64,000 nucleotides of DNA from CAZTAO01 sp964611645. GTDB lineage: Bacteria; Armatimonadota; UBA5829. Positions 1 through 8,164 of this stretch are shown piece by piece. Positions within the stretch are counted from its first letter, which is position 1. Every line of letters starts with the position of its first letter. The DNA lies in the NCBI GenBank assembly GCA_964611645.1, contig CAZTAO010000020.1:1-64000 (forward strand), written 5' to 3'. Position numbers and translations under genes: made by a program. A model generated the notes under the pieces. The model had not been told where the DNA came from, ran no database searches, and saw nothing but the letters and a program-made list of their open reading frames with translations.

Positions 1-1
1 T

Positions 2-892
2 CTGCTCATCATCGCCGAGGATGTCGATGGCGACGCGCTTGCGACCATGGTCGTGAACAAGCTTCGCGGCGCCCTGAACGTGGCCGCAGTCAAGGCCCCG
101 GGCTTCGGCGATCGCCGCAAGTCTATGCTTGAAGATATTGCCGTTCTCACCGCCGGCAACTTCATCTCCGAGGACCTCGGCGTCAAGCTGGAGAACACGG
201 AACTCACCGACCTCGGCTCCTGCGCCAAGGTTGTGATCACCAAGGACAACACCACCCTCATCGAGGGCAAGGGCACAGCGGCTGCAGTTCATGGTCGCAT
301 CGCGCAGATCCGCAAGCAGATCGAGAACACCGATTCCAACTACGACCGCGAGAAGCTTCAGGAGAGACTGGCCAAGCTCGCGGGCGGCGTTGCGGTGATC
401 AAAGTCGGCGCGGCGACCGAGACCGAACTCAAAGAGAAGAAGCATCGGTTCGAAGATGCTCTGTCCGCGACTCGCGCGGCCGTTGAAGAGGGAATAGTCC
501 CCGGCGGCGGCGTGACCCTGGTCAACATCATCCCGGCTCTCAAGAAGATGAAGGCCGAGGGTGACGAGGCCGTGGGTCTGAAGATCGTTGTTCGCGCGCT
601 GGAAGAGCCTCTGCGGCAGATCGCGGAGAACGCGGGCCAGGAAGGCAGCGTTGTGGTCGAGCGAGTGAAGAACGAGAAGAAGGGCTTCGGATACAACGCC
701 CTTACCGATGAGTACTGCGATATGCTCAAAGCGGGAATAGTTGACCCGGTCAAGGTCACCCGCTCTGCCCTCGAAAACGCAGCGAGCATCGGCGCTCTGA
801 TCCTTACCACTGAGGGTCTGGTTGCTGACAAGCCTGAGCCCAAGGGCCAGGCAATGCCCCCCGGTGGCGGCGGAGGCATGGGCGACTACTAG
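2..892 (+). CDS. groEL: Chaperonin GroEL, C-terminal part (cut by window edge)
   Basis: This is the 60-kDa chaperonin subunit, which forms the double-ring ATP-driven protein-folding cage with GroES. The frame is open from base 2, where it reads LLIIAEDVDGDALATMVVNK, so the gene begins outside the window and about 296 C-terminal residues are visible. Family hallmarks include KAPGFGDRRK, the RAAVEEGIVPGGG segment of the returning intermediate and equatorial domains, and a Gly-rich tail ending GGGGGMGDY. It is followed by a strong intrinsic terminator at 937-969, so it ends its transcription unit. No groES is visible; it may lie upstream. Confidence 0.98.
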   Translation: MLIIAEDVDGDALATMVVNKLRGALNVAAVKAPGFGDRRKSMLEDIAVLTAGNFISEDLGVKLENTELTDLGSCAKVVITKDNTTLIEGKGTAAAVHGRIAQIRKQIENTDSNYDREKLQERLAKLAGGVAVIKVGAATETELKEKKHRFEDALSATRAAVEEGIVPGGGVTLVNIIPALKKMKAEGDEAVGLKIVVRALEEPLRQIAENAGQEGSVVVERVKNEKKGFGYNALTDEYCDMLKAGIVDPVKVTRSALENAASIGALILTTEGLVADKPEPKGQAMPPGGGGGMGDY

Positions 893-936
893 CTTAGAAA
901 TCAGAAGCTAGAGGTTAGAGGTTAGAACAAAAGGAC

Positions 937-970
937 TGGGTGGTGATTTTCTGAATCGCCACCCATTTTG
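937..970 (+). terminator. Intrinsic terminator after groEL
   Basis: A 12-bp stem (937-948 with 954-965, one G-T pair) and a 5-nt loop are followed by TTTT, 45 nt after the groEL stop. The stem (GGGTGG..GATT / AATCGCCACCC) recurs almost exactly at 44521-44550, so it may also belong to a dispersed palindrome family. Confidence 0.85.
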
Positions 971-1010
971 CTTTGCCCGGATATCTTTGCGTCGCCTCTG
1001 CGCCGCATTG

Positions 1011-1039
1011 TTGACAGGCAATTCATGCCATTGTACACT
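1011..1039 (+). promoter_or_regulatory. Sigma-70/A promoter for the trkA pair
   Basis: TTGACA at 1011-1016, a 17-bp spacer and TACACT at 1034-1039. The predicted start near 1046 gives a leader of about 60 nt before the TTG start at 1108. It follows the groEL terminator, so the trkA-trkA-purO group probably forms its own unit. Confidence 0.7.
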
Positions 1040-1107
1040 TGTCTCTGCGACCATATCTGGGCAACCAGACAAAACCAGGTCGCTTAGGCGTAATGGAGGT
1101 TTTTGCA

Positions 1108-1578
1108 TTGAAAGTAGTCATTCTTGGCTGCGGAAGAACAGGTTCTACCATCGCTTCCGACCTCTGCAGAGAGGGACACGAAGTGACGATAATAGACCAG
1201 AACCCGGACCAGTTCAAGAGGTTAGCCCCCGACTTCTGCGGGAAGACAATGGTGGGCAACGGTCTTGACGAAGATACCCTGGCCAAAGCGAACACCGGCG
1301 ACGCGGCGGCGTTCGTGGCAGTAACCAACGGCGACAACCGCAACATCATGTCGGTCCAGATAGCGAAAGTGCGCTTCAAAGTCCCCAAAGTTGTTGCCAG
1401 AATCTATGATCCCAACCGGGCGTTTGAATACGCGCAGATGGGCATAGAAACCGTCTGTACCACAGTGGTGGGAGCGGGAATGGTGCGGGATGTAGTGTTG
1501 GGCAAGCCGTTCCACACCATCTCTGAGTATCTTGCAGCGGCCCATACCGACCAGATTGCAGGTGTTCATAATGGGTAA
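1108..1578 (+). CDS. TrkA-type K+ uptake regulator, RCK N-domain only
   Basis: A cytoplasmic, NAD(H)-binding TrkA_N (RCK) protein of about 156 residues that would gate a Trk/Ktr-type K+ channel subunit. The Rossmann glycine motif is at the N-terminus (VVILGCGRTGSTIA), followed by the acidic residue ending beta-2 (TIIDQN) and VAVTNGDNRN. I chose TTG 1108 because GGAGGT (1095-1100) lies 7 nt upstream; the frame is open further back to 1039, but that would overlap the -10 box. There is no recognisable TrkA_C domain, unlike its downstream partner. It overlaps the next gene by 8 bp, which suggests translational coupling. No TrkH or KtrB membrane subunit lies in the window. Confidence 0.88.
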   Translation: MKVVILGCGRTGSTIASDLCREGHEVTIIDQNPDQFKRLAPDFCGKTMVGNGLDEDTLAKANTGDAAAFVAVTNGDNRNIMSVQIAKVRFKVPKVVARIYDPNRAFEYAQMGIETVCTTVVGAGMVRDVVLGKPFHTISEYLAAAHTDQIAGVHNG

Positions 1579-2248
1579 GCGAGAGCGGATGTATGTGATT
1601 GTTGTGGGTGGCGGGAAAGTCGGCTACTACCTCACAAAGGCGCTGATGGCTGAAGGCAATGAGGTGTTGGTAATAGAGAAAGACCGCAAGGCTGCAGAGG
1701 CTCTGACGTCGGAGTTTGGCGACGTTGTGCTCTGGGGCGATGGTTGTGAGATCCGCACTGTCGCCGAGGCCGGAATGGGTAGGGCCAACGTGGTTGTGGC
1801 CGTGACCCAGGATGATGCCGACAACCTGGTTATATGCCAGATGGCCCGCAGATTCGGCGTGTCGCGGACAATAGCGAGAGTCAATGACCCCAAGAACGAG
1901 GGGCTCTTTCTCGAACTGGGCATCGACCAGACGGTCAGCAGCACCCGGATAATCTTCAACCTCCTGGAGCAGAGGATCGACTCCGGACAGATCATACCAT
2001 TGGTCGCGCTCCGGAACGGCGAGATTGAAGTTGTGGAAGTGGACATCAAGCCTGATTCCCCGGTTGTGGGCAAGCAGATCAGCGAGCTTGGCCTGCCAAA
2101 GGACGCGCTGATCATCAGCGTTGTCTGTGATGACCACGCGATTATCCCAACGTCAGACACCAAGCTGAAGCCTGGAGACAGCGTGATTGCGATGGTGAAG
2201 TCCAACCAGGAAGCCTTGCTGCGCGATGTGTTTGCAGCGTCATCGTAG
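1571..2248 (+). CDS. TrkA-type K+ uptake regulator, N plus C domains
   Basis: A 225-residue RCK protein with TrkA_N (Rossmann motif VIVVGGGKVGYYLT, then VLVIEKDR and VAVTQDDADNL). From about residue 145 a TrkA_C-like ligand-binding domain follows (PDSPVVGKQISELGLPKDAL, then TKLKPGDSVIAMVK). It should bind nucleotide and a small ligand and control a K+ transporter at the membrane. ATG 1571 overlaps the preceding gene's stop; an alternative is ATG 1589. Tandem single-RCK genes like this resemble the CeoB/CeoC (TrkA/TrkB) pairs of actinobacteria. The K+ transporter it serves is not adjacent; the Kdp/KimA island lies 26 kb downstream. Confidence 0.9.
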   Translation: MGKRERMYVIVVGGGKVGYYLTKALMAEGNEVLVIEKDRKAAEALTSEFGDVVLWGDGCEIRTVAEAGMGRANVVVAVTQDDADNLVICQMARRFGVSRTIARVNDPKNEGLFLELGIDQTVSSTRIIFNLLEQRIDSGQIIPLVALRNGEIEVVEVDIKPDSPVVGKQISELGLPKDALIISVVCDDHAIIPTSDTKLKPGDSVIAMVKSNQEALLRDVFAASS

Positions 2249-2294
2249 ACCTATCGCGAGTCAGTAAACCAAATCGACTACTGGAGGCACAACG

Positions 2295-2897
2295 TTGTAC
2301 GTTGGAAGAATTGTGGTTGTTGGCATGGCCGAGCGACCGTTCGTGGCATACAGAGTCTCTTCGAGGTCATTTCCTAACCGGGTGGCTCGCATTACGGATT
2401 CAGGCGTAGCGATCCAGCCTCTGGATCCCGAAGACCTGAAGAAGAACCCATATATTGCATACAACTGCGTCCGAGTGGGAGCCAAAGGGGTTGTGGTCTC
2501 TAACGGCACTCACACGGACGGCATACACGAAGCCATTGAAGCCGGCGCGCTGCCCGATGCCGCGCTGCAATCTGTCCTCGGCGAGATGGGCTACGAAAAG
2601 GACGAACTCAACACCCCCAGGATTGCGGGAGTATTGGCAGGCGGAGTTGGCTATCTTGGCATAGTCAGGATCGATGGGCTCGAGATTACGTGCTTCGACC
2701 TCCAACCCAACACCTGCCGATTCATCTGCACATACGAGATCGACCGGATCGAGGCTGAAAGCCACGTATTCGTCGCCTCAGACGCGCAGGAAGCGGCTAA
2801 GTATGTGGTGGAAGACGGCGTCTTCAAGGGTCTCGAAAAGCCAGTCTGCGCAGCCGCATGGATGGATGAACTCGCGATCTATAACCCCCACGAGTAG
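2295..2897 (+). CDS. purO: IMP cyclohydrolase, PurO type
   Basis: About 200 residues, closely resembling the archaeal PurO family (Pfam IMP_cyclohyd). PurO closes the ring of FAICAR to give IMP, the last step of purine synthesis, a job done in most bacteria by the C-terminal part of PurH. Family-typical blocks are YVGRIVVVG at the N-terminus, RVSSRSFPNR, NPYIAYNCVRV, VVSNGTHTD and TPRIAGVL. The start is TTG 2295 with GGAGG at 2283-2287, 7 nt upstream. It lies 46 bp after the trkA pair and is probably cotranscribed. A strong terminator follows at 2929. No other purine gene is nearby. Confidence 0.88.
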   Translation: MYVGRIVVVGMAERPFVAYRVSSRSFPNRVARITDSGVAIQPLDPEDLKKNPYIAYNCVRVGAKGVVVSNGTHTDGIHEAIEAGALPDAALQSVLGEMGYEKDELNTPRIAGVLAGGVGYLGIVRIDGLEITCFDLQPNTCRFICTYEIDRIEAESHVFVASDAQEAAKYVVEDGVFKGLEKPVCAAAWMDELAIYNPHE

Positions 2898-2927
2898 ACA
2901 CACCTGAAGTCACACCTACCCAAACAG

Positions 2928-2962
2928 AAAGCGGGGCTTGCCGAGAGGCAAGCCCCGCTTTG
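2928..2962. terminator. Bidirectional intrinsic terminator between convergent genes
   Basis: A perfect 12-bp stem GCGGGGCTTGCC / GGCAAGCCCCGC (2931-2942, 2947-2958) with a GAGA loop, flanked by AAA on the left and TTT on the right. It serves purO (+) and the VWA lipoprotein gene (-). Confidence 0.92.
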
Positions 2963-3011
2963 CATCAACTGTCCTCTTAGCCCGGATGAACTTCAACCAG
3001 GCAATCGGATA

Positions 3012-4097
3012 CTAGCCGGACACCAGGAACTCTATGCTGGCAGTCTTGCCACCCTTGGTGATCACGACTTTGATCTTGTGCTCGCCGGTCATAGGATCAG
3101 CAAAGGTCACTGAGAACCCTCTGGAGATCGTCGAGGCAAGCGGGATCGCGCTCAGGTCGAGCGTGCCATGGTTGTAGAAGAACGCTCTGCCACCCGTGCC
3201 GTTGGCGACAACGGAAACGTCTACAGTCGAAGTGGCTTTGTTCGGAACGAACACTGAGCCGTCGTTGTTGAGCATCGCCGTGCTTGTAGCTGTGGGGGCA
3301 ACGCCGCCGGGTGAGAACGTGTGAACGACTATCCGGCCAAGGCATGCCGCTATGGCCTCGTCAGCAGTCCACAGAGCGAATGTTGTCCCGTCGTCTCTCT
3401 GATGGGAGACGATGTCGGTGATGGCGATAATGATGCTCTGGGCATCCGGTCGCCAATTGACTCTCTTGGCCAACTCGTAGACGGCGTCAACGGACACTTC
3501 AGGGCCGTCGCCGCCGCCGCTGGCTACCAGGGCACCTACCCAAGTCTTGAACTCAGCCGTAGTCTTGTCAAGATTCTTGCTGAATATACCCAGGTCTGCA
3601 GGAGGGGTTCCACCCGCGTCGTAGCCGACTTTGTCGTAGAAATCGACGCCGGCAAACTTCACGTCGATGCCGCTGCCTGCCAGGCTGTCCGCGAAGGCAA
3701 CGATGCTGTCCTTGACGCCGCCGATTGCCCCACTCATACTGCCGGTCGCGTCGACCGCAAAGGCTACGTCGGCTTTGGAAGTTGTGTCAGACAACTGCGT
3801 AACTACGATGGGTTTGATCTCTGTCTCTCCCTCATAGACCTTGAAATCGCCTGCAACCAGGTCGAGGGGCACTCCAGAGTCCAGAATCGCTGACAGCGTG
3901 ATCTTCTTGGCGCTAGGATCGCCGCCGACTGCGGAAACTGTGCCGCTCATCGTATAGTCTCCAGCAATAACCGGAGGTCCGATGACGACTACACTGCCGC
4001 CGCCGGCAGGTGGAACGAAGCAGTCGCTACTGCCGCCACATCCGGAAATAGCCGCCAACATCGCGACAATGACCACAAAACCTAACAAGTACCTCAT
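3012..4097 (-). CDS. VWA-domain lipoprotein
   Basis: A 361-residue exported protein. The start ATG 4097 is preceded by AAGGAGAGG and opens directly into a lipoprotein signal peptide (MRYLLGF..AAISGC, acylated Cys20), so the upstream extension of the frame is discarded. A beta-rich N-terminal region is followed from about residue 110 by a von Willebrand factor A domain with MIDAS motif DATGSMS (116-122), suggesting metal-dependent adhesion or protein binding at the cell surface. The C-terminus (GEHKIKVVITKGGKTASIEFLVSG) looks like a small Ig-like strand region. It has its own promoter at 4237-4265 and stands alone. Its partner is unknown. Confidence 0.85.
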   Translation of the reverse strand: MRYLLGFVVIVAMLAAISGCGGSSDCFVPPAGGGSVVVIGPPVIAGDYTMSGTVSAVGGDPSAKKITLSAILDSGVPLDLVAGDFKVYEGETEIKPIVVTQLSDTTSKADVAFAVDATGSMSGAIGGVKDSIVAFADSLAGSGIDVKFAGVDFYDKVGYDAGGTPPADLGIFSKNLDKTTAEFKTWVGALVASGGGDGPEVSVDAVYELAKRVNWRPDAQSIIIAITDIVSHQRDDGTTFALWTADEAIAACLGRIVVHTFSPGGVAPTATSTAMLNNDGSVFVPNKATSTVDVSVVANGTGGRAFFYNHGTLDLSAIPLASTISRGFSVTFADPMTGEHKIKVVITKGGKTASIEFLVSG

Positions 4098-4236
4098 ATT
4101 AGTATCCTCTCCTTCCGACTCCCTCATAGATTCCTGACTTAGGTGTGAATCCGTTTGCCGGACACACGCCCAGCTTCGGTGACAACGTGCTCTCCAAGCG
4201 TAGCACAAAGCCCCCTCGCTGTTTACCAGTTAGCAC

Positions 4237-4265
4237 GTTATACCACACTACAGAGGCTACGTCAA
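4237..4265 (-). promoter_or_regulatory. Promoter for the VWA lipoprotein gene
   Basis: On the minus strand TTGACG (4265-4260), a 17-bp spacer and TATAAC (4242-4237), giving a leader of roughly 130 nt before ATG 4097. It is divergent from the hisC promoter about 80 bp away. Confidence 0.6.
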
Positions 4266-4267
4266 CT

Positions 4268-4299
4268 GTTTCGGGGAGTTTCGGGGAGTTTTGGGGTCC
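4268..4299. repeat. Short tandem repeat TTTCGGGGAG
   Basis: Two exact copies of TTTCGGGGAG are followed by a degenerate third (TTTTGGGGTC), located between the divergent lipoprotein and hisC promoters. It could be an operator or simple slippage. The rest of the 390-base intergenic stretch holds only the two promoters. Confidence 0.5.
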
Positions 4300-4346
4300 A
4301 TTTTCTCGCTTGTAATGTAGCTGGAATCTTCGGAAGTCCGCTGAGT

Positions 4347-4375
4347 TTGACCGCCAGAGGGTCCAATGCTATAAT
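4347..4375 (+). promoter_or_regulatory. Strong sigma-70/A promoter for the hisC-plsC operon
   Basis: TTGACC (4347-4352), exactly 17 bp, then a perfect TATAAT (4370-4375). The expected start is near 4382, leaving a leader of about 105 nt before hisC with no attenuator hairpin that I can see. Confidence 0.85.
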
Positions 4376-4487
4376 CTGGCTATGATGGCGAAGCTGTATT
4401 TGCGCCTGCGCGATTAGAGTTGAGCCATTTTGAAGACGCCCTGTCCAAGCCAAAAAGCAGGCGTCGAATCGCACGGAGATGAAACTA

Positions 4488-5588
4488 ATGTTGTGTCACA
4501 CGCAGACTTGCCGCCAATGCATACTGGGCATTAAGCCCTACGTCCCAGGCAAGCCGATTGAAGAGGTTAAGCGAGAGTTGGGGATCGACGATGTCGTCAA
4601 ACTCGCATCAAATGAGAATCCGCTGGGGCCATCGCCCCTGGCCATCGAAGCTATACAGGCCGGGGCAAAGGATGTCTCGCTCTACCCTGACGGGAGCTGC
4701 TACGCGCTCCGCAAGGAGCTATCCGCTCATCTGGGCGTCGACCCCGGAATGCTCATATTCGGCGCGGGCGGTGACGAGGTCATTTTTCACCTGGCCCTCG
4801 CGTTCCTGGATGAGGGAGATGAGACTGTTCAATCCTCGGTGACTTTCAGCGAGTACGAGACCACGGCGACCCTGATGGGATGCAACATTTGCTGTGCGCC
4901 AGTCAGTGACTTCGAGACGGACATCGACGCGATGCTGGAACTCGTCACGAAGCGCACAAAGCTGTTTACCATCACCAACCCGAACAACCCGACCGGGACC
5001 CTGATTCCGCTGAAGAAGGTCGAAGAGGTTCTGGATAAGCTGCCGCCTCAGTGCATACTGCTCCTTGACGAGGCATACTATGAATACGTCGACGACCCGG
5101 CCTACACCAGATCTATCGAATGGGTGAAAGAAGGCAGGAATGTGCTCGCCCTGCGCACATTCTCAAAGATTTACGGCTTGGCTGGTCTTCGTATAGGCTA
5201 TGGCGTGGCGCCTGAGAGCATCATCCAGGTGCTGGAGAGAGTTCGCGCGCCATTCAATGTGAACAGCCTGGCCCAAGTCGCTGCATTGGCGAGCCTCAAG
5301 GACCCAAGCCAGGTAACACGCAGCCGAGCACAGAACCTGAAGTCGAAGGAGTATTTCTATACCGAGCTGGACAAAATGGGTGTGACATACACACCCACCC
5401 AGGCCAACTTCCTCTGGATCGACACTGGAACCGAATGCCGCAAGGTGTTCACGGAGCTGCTGAAGCGTGGAGTGATCGTCCGGACGGGTGATATCTTCGG
5501 TTGTCCTACTCACATCAGGGTCTCGACAGGCACTGACGAACAAAACGCGCGGTTCATCACCGCATTTCGCGAGGTGCTTGGCAAATGA
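4488..5588 (+). CDS. hisC: Histidinol-phosphate aminotransferase
   Basis: A class I/II PLP aminotransferase of about 366 residues that transaminates imidazole-acetol phosphate in histidine synthesis; in an aromatic operon it may also act on aromatic keto acids. Visible motifs are ASNENPLGPS near the N-terminus, TNPNNPTGT, LLDEAYYEY with the PLP-nitrogen Asp, and the Schiff-base lysine in RTFSKIYGLAGLRIGYG. ATG 4488 lies 9 nt after GGAG (4475-4478); ATG 4479 abuts that GGAG and is less likely. The stop overlaps the aroF start by 4 bp (ATGA). Placement ahead of aroF and tyrA suggests a shared role in tyrosine and phenylalanine synthesis. Confidence 0.93.
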   Translation: MLCHTQTCRQCILGIKPYVPGKPIEEVKRELGIDDVVKLASNENPLGPSPLAIEAIQAGAKDVSLYPDGSCYALRKELSAHLGVDPGMLIFGAGGDEVIFHLALAFLDEGDETVQSSVTFSEYETTATLMGCNICCAPVSDFETDIDAMLELVTKRTKLFTITNPNNPTGTLIPLKKVEEVLDKLPPQCILLLDEAYYEYVDDPAYTRSIEWVKEGRNVLALRTFSKIYGLAGLRIGYGVAPESIIQVLERVRAPFNVNSLAQVAALASLKDPSQVTRSRAQNLKSKEYFYTELDKMGVTYTPTQANFLWIDTGTECRKVFTELLKRGVIVRTGDIFGCPTHIRVSTGTDEQNARFITAFREVLGK

Positions 5589-6607
5589 TCATCATCCTGT
5601 CTCCATCAGCGAACGATAACGACCTGCAGGAACTGCTGACCAACCTCAAGGACCGTGGATATGGCGTCCACGTGTCCAAAGGTGTCGAGAAGACCATTGT
5701 GGGGGCCATAGGCGCTCTTGACGAAGAGAAGGTGCTGCTGGCCGAGCAGTTGAGTTCACTCGACTACGTGGAGCGCGTAGTCCCGATTCTGAAGCCCTAC
5801 AAGATAGTCAGCAAGGAGTTTCACCCCGACAAGACAATTGTGCGGGTTGGCGATGTGGACATAGGCGGTCAGAAAGTCGTGACAATGGCAGGCCCGTGTT
5901 CGGTTGAGTCCGAAGAGCAGACCATCGAGGTAGCTCAAGCCGTCAAGGCAGCCGGAGCGGTCATACTTCGAGGCGGAGCGTTCAAACCGAGTACTTCGCC
6001 GTACAGCTTTCACGGCTTCGGCGAAGACGCTCTGAAGATGCTGGTCACCGCGCGAGAGGCGACCGGGATGCCGATAATCACAGAAGTAATGGACACTCGA
6101 GACGTTGAGCTTGTAGCAAAGTACGCCGATATTCTCCAGGTTGGCACCCGGAATATGACCAACTTCGCGCTGCTCCAGGAAGTCGGGATGTCGAAGAAGC
6201 CGGTGATGCTCAAGCGCGGCATGTCATCGACTATCGAGGAATGGCTGCAAGCCGCTGAATACATCGCGACTCGCGGCAACTACAACATCATACTCTGCGA
6301 GCGCGGCATCCGGACTTTCGAGACCTACACTCGCAACACGTTTGACGTCAGCTCGATTCCGTCGGTCACACATCTGAGCCATCTGCCGATCATCGCCGAT
6401 CCCAGCCACGGCACCGGCAAGTACCAGCTTGTCGGACCAGTGGCAAAGGCGGCGGTGGCAGCGGGAGCGGATGGTCTGATGATCGAAGTGCACCCCCACC
6501 CTGAGCGAGCGATGAAAGATGGTCCCCAGTCCCTTACACCAGCTCACTTTGCCACTCTGATGAAGGAACTGGCGCTGGTGGCTCGGGCCGTCGGCAGGTA
6601 CGCCTGA
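5585..6607 (+). CDS. aroF: 3-deoxy-7-phosphoheptulonate (DAHP) synthase, class I-beta
   Basis: 340 residues; condenses PEP and erythrose-4-phosphate, the first step of the shikimate pathway. An N-terminal ferredoxin-like regulatory domain (about 1-75), as in the Thermotoga enzyme where it mediates tyrosine feedback, precedes a TIM barrel. Barrel motifs include the AGPCSVES phosphate loop, LRGGAFKPSTSPYSFHG, VMLKRGMSSTIEEWL and IADPSHGTG. Start and stop overlap hisC by 4 bp and tyrA by 1 bp, so the genes are translationally coupled. The symbol is by family; aroA(G) and aroG are also used for this type. Confidence 0.95.
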   Translation: MIIILSPSANDNDLQELLTNLKDRGYGVHVSKGVEKTIVGAIGALDEEKVLLAEQLSSLDYVERVVPILKPYKIVSKEFHPDKTIVRVGDVDIGGQKVVTMAGPCSVESEEQTIEVAQAVKAAGAVILRGGAFKPSTSPYSFHGFGEDALKMLVTAREATGMPIITEVMDTRDVELVAKYADILQVGTRNMTNFALLQEVGMSKKPVMLKRGMSSTIEEWLQAAEYIATRGNYNIILCERGIRTFETYTRNTFDVSSIPSVTHLSHLPIIADPSHGTGKYQLVGPVAKAAVAAGADGLMIEVHPHPERAMKDGPQSLTPAHFATLMKELALVARAVGRYA

Positions 6608-7494
6608 TGTCAGAGGAGCCCGAAGGTTTCTTTGGCACCGTAGCGCTGGTTGGAGTTGGTCTCATCGGCGGCTCTCTGGGCATGTCCATCAAGAGAAATG
6701 GGCTGGCCGAGAGAGTCATCGGCGTAGGGCGTTCCGAGCAGCGGCTGATGCAGGCGCGAATCCTCGGGGCAATTGACGAATACCGCATCGAAGCCGATGA
6801 CAGTGTGGAAGACGCCGACCTGGTTGTGATCTGCACCCCAGTGCGTACAATCATCTCCAAGCTACGTTCGTTCTCCGGTAGGTACAAACCCGGCGCGATC
6901 ATCACGGACGTAGGAAGCACCAAGCGGGAGATAATGGCTGCCGCAGCGGAGTGCGTTCCGCCACACGCGACATTCATCGGTGGGCACCCGATGGCGGGAG
7001 CGGAGAAGTCCGGTGTGGAGTCAGCCTTCCCTGATCTGTTTCTCGGAGCAACATACGTTCTCACGCCTACCGATTCAGCGGATCTTAGCGCTTTGGGCTG
7101 CCTTACAAACCTCATCGAGACCACCGGCGCTCGCGTCGAGATAATGGGCGCTGAGGAACACGACAGAGCGGTTGCCCTTGTGAGCCACCTGCCGCACGTG
7201 ATCTCTGCTGCCCTGCTTGCCCAGACCGAAAGCAGCGCTAAGTCTTGCGGCAGCATCTTCCGGCTCGCGGCAGGCAGTTTCAGAGATGCTACGCGTGTAT
7301 CCGACAGCCCGCCGGAAATCTGGCGGGATATCTGCCTGAGCAACGCCGATGAGATTGTCCGCGCCATCGAGGACTTCCAGCTTTGGATCAACAGTATGAA
7401 AGATTCCCTGCTGGAGTTGGACGATAAGGCGATATACGACTTCTTCGACTCAGCCAGGGGCGTGAGAGAGGCCGCAATGAGGCTCAGGAAATGA
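6607..7494 (+). CDS. tyrA: Prephenate dehydrogenase
   Basis: 295 residues; NAD(P)-dependent oxidative decarboxylation of prephenate (or arogenate) on the tyrosine branch. The Rossmann fold opens at VALVGVGLIGGSLGMSIKR, with TDVGSTKREI, the substrate-site GGHPMAGAEKSG and HDRAVALVSHLPHVISAAL helical motifs of the family. There is no C-terminal ACT domain and no fused chorismate mutase, so control may rest on the upstream DAHP synthase domain. It overlaps aroF by 1 bp and cmk by 4 bp. Confidence 0.95.
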   Translation: MSEEPEGFFGTVALVGVGLIGGSLGMSIKRNGLAERVIGVGRSEQRLMQARILGAIDEYRIEADDSVEDADLVVICTPVRTIISKLRSFSGRYKPGAIITDVGSTKREIMAAAAECVPPHATFIGGHPMAGAEKSGVESAFPDLFLGATYVLTPTDSADLSALGCLTNLIETTGARVEIMGAEEHDRAVALVSHLPHVISAALLAQTESSAKSCGSIFRLAAGSFRDATRVSDSPPEIWRDICLSNADEIVRAIEDFQLWINSMKDSLLELDDKAIYDFFDSARGVREAAMRLRK

Positions 7495-8162
7495 GTCTGC
7501 CCGTGGTGGCCATTGACGGGCCCGCAGGAGCCGGCAAGAGCACCATTGCCAAGATGGTTGCCGAGCGGCTGGGTTACACATACGTGGACTCCGGCGCAAT
7601 GTACCGCGCGGTTGCCGTAACCGCAACGTCCAAGGGTGTCAGCACGCAAGACCCCGCCGCTCTTACCGCGTTGGCGGAATCCCTCAATATTCGCTTTGAG
7701 AAGCGGCAGGGCATCAACACAATCTTGGTGGATGGTATGGACCTCACCGATGCCATCAGGTCTCCTGAGGCCAGCAGGCTGAGTTCCGTGGTGAGCGCTG
7801 TCCCGGGGGTGAGGCGAAGCATGGTTGCCGCCCAGCGAAAGATGGCCGGAACCGGAGGCATCGTTATGGAAGGCCGGGACATCGGGACCGTGGTATTTCC
7901 CGATGCCAGGGTCAAGGTATTCCTCACTGCTTCTGCAAGGGAAAGGGCCCGCAGGAGAACGCTGGAGTTGCGGGCAAAGGGTCTCGATGCCGATGTCGAT
8001 GCGGTTGAGAGGGAGATACAGGAACGCGACCATCGTGATACAACCAGAGCCGATTCACCCCTTCGTGCAGCCTCGGATGCCGTCGCCGTAGACACCGATG
8101 GCCTGTCCATAGAACAGGTGGTGGAGAGCGTTCTGGCTGTTTGCAGAGAAAGGCTAGGCTGA
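7491..8162 (+). CDS. cmk: Cytidylate kinase
   Basis: 223 residues; phosphorylates CMP and dCMP with ATP. The P-loop is at residues 8-16 (DGPAGAGKS), followed by the CMP-binding YVDSGAMYRA and EGRDIGTVVFPDA; the mobile lid arginines lie in ERDHRDTTRADSPL. The length is normal for a bacterial enzyme. Its 4-bp overlap with tyrA and adjacency to plsC reproduce the common tyrA/aroA-cmk-plsC order of many Gram-positive genomes, though ispH is not next here but in the leu cluster. Confidence 0.96.
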   Translation: MSLPVVAIDGPAGAGKSTIAKMVAERLGYTYVDSGAMYRAVAVTATSKGVSTQDPAALTALAESLNIRFEKRQGINTILVDGMDLTDAIRSPEASRLSSVVSAVPGVRRSMVAAQRKMAGTGGIVMEGRDIGTVVFPDARVKVFLTASARERARRRTLELRAKGLDADVDAVEREIQERDHRDTTRADSPLRAASDAVAVDTDGLSIEQVVESVLAVCRERLG

Positions 8163-8164
8163 AG

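Noticed and set aside
6534..8033. 499-codon minus-strand open frame opposite tyrA and cmk
   Set aside because: Shadow of two recognisable genes; no independent evidence.
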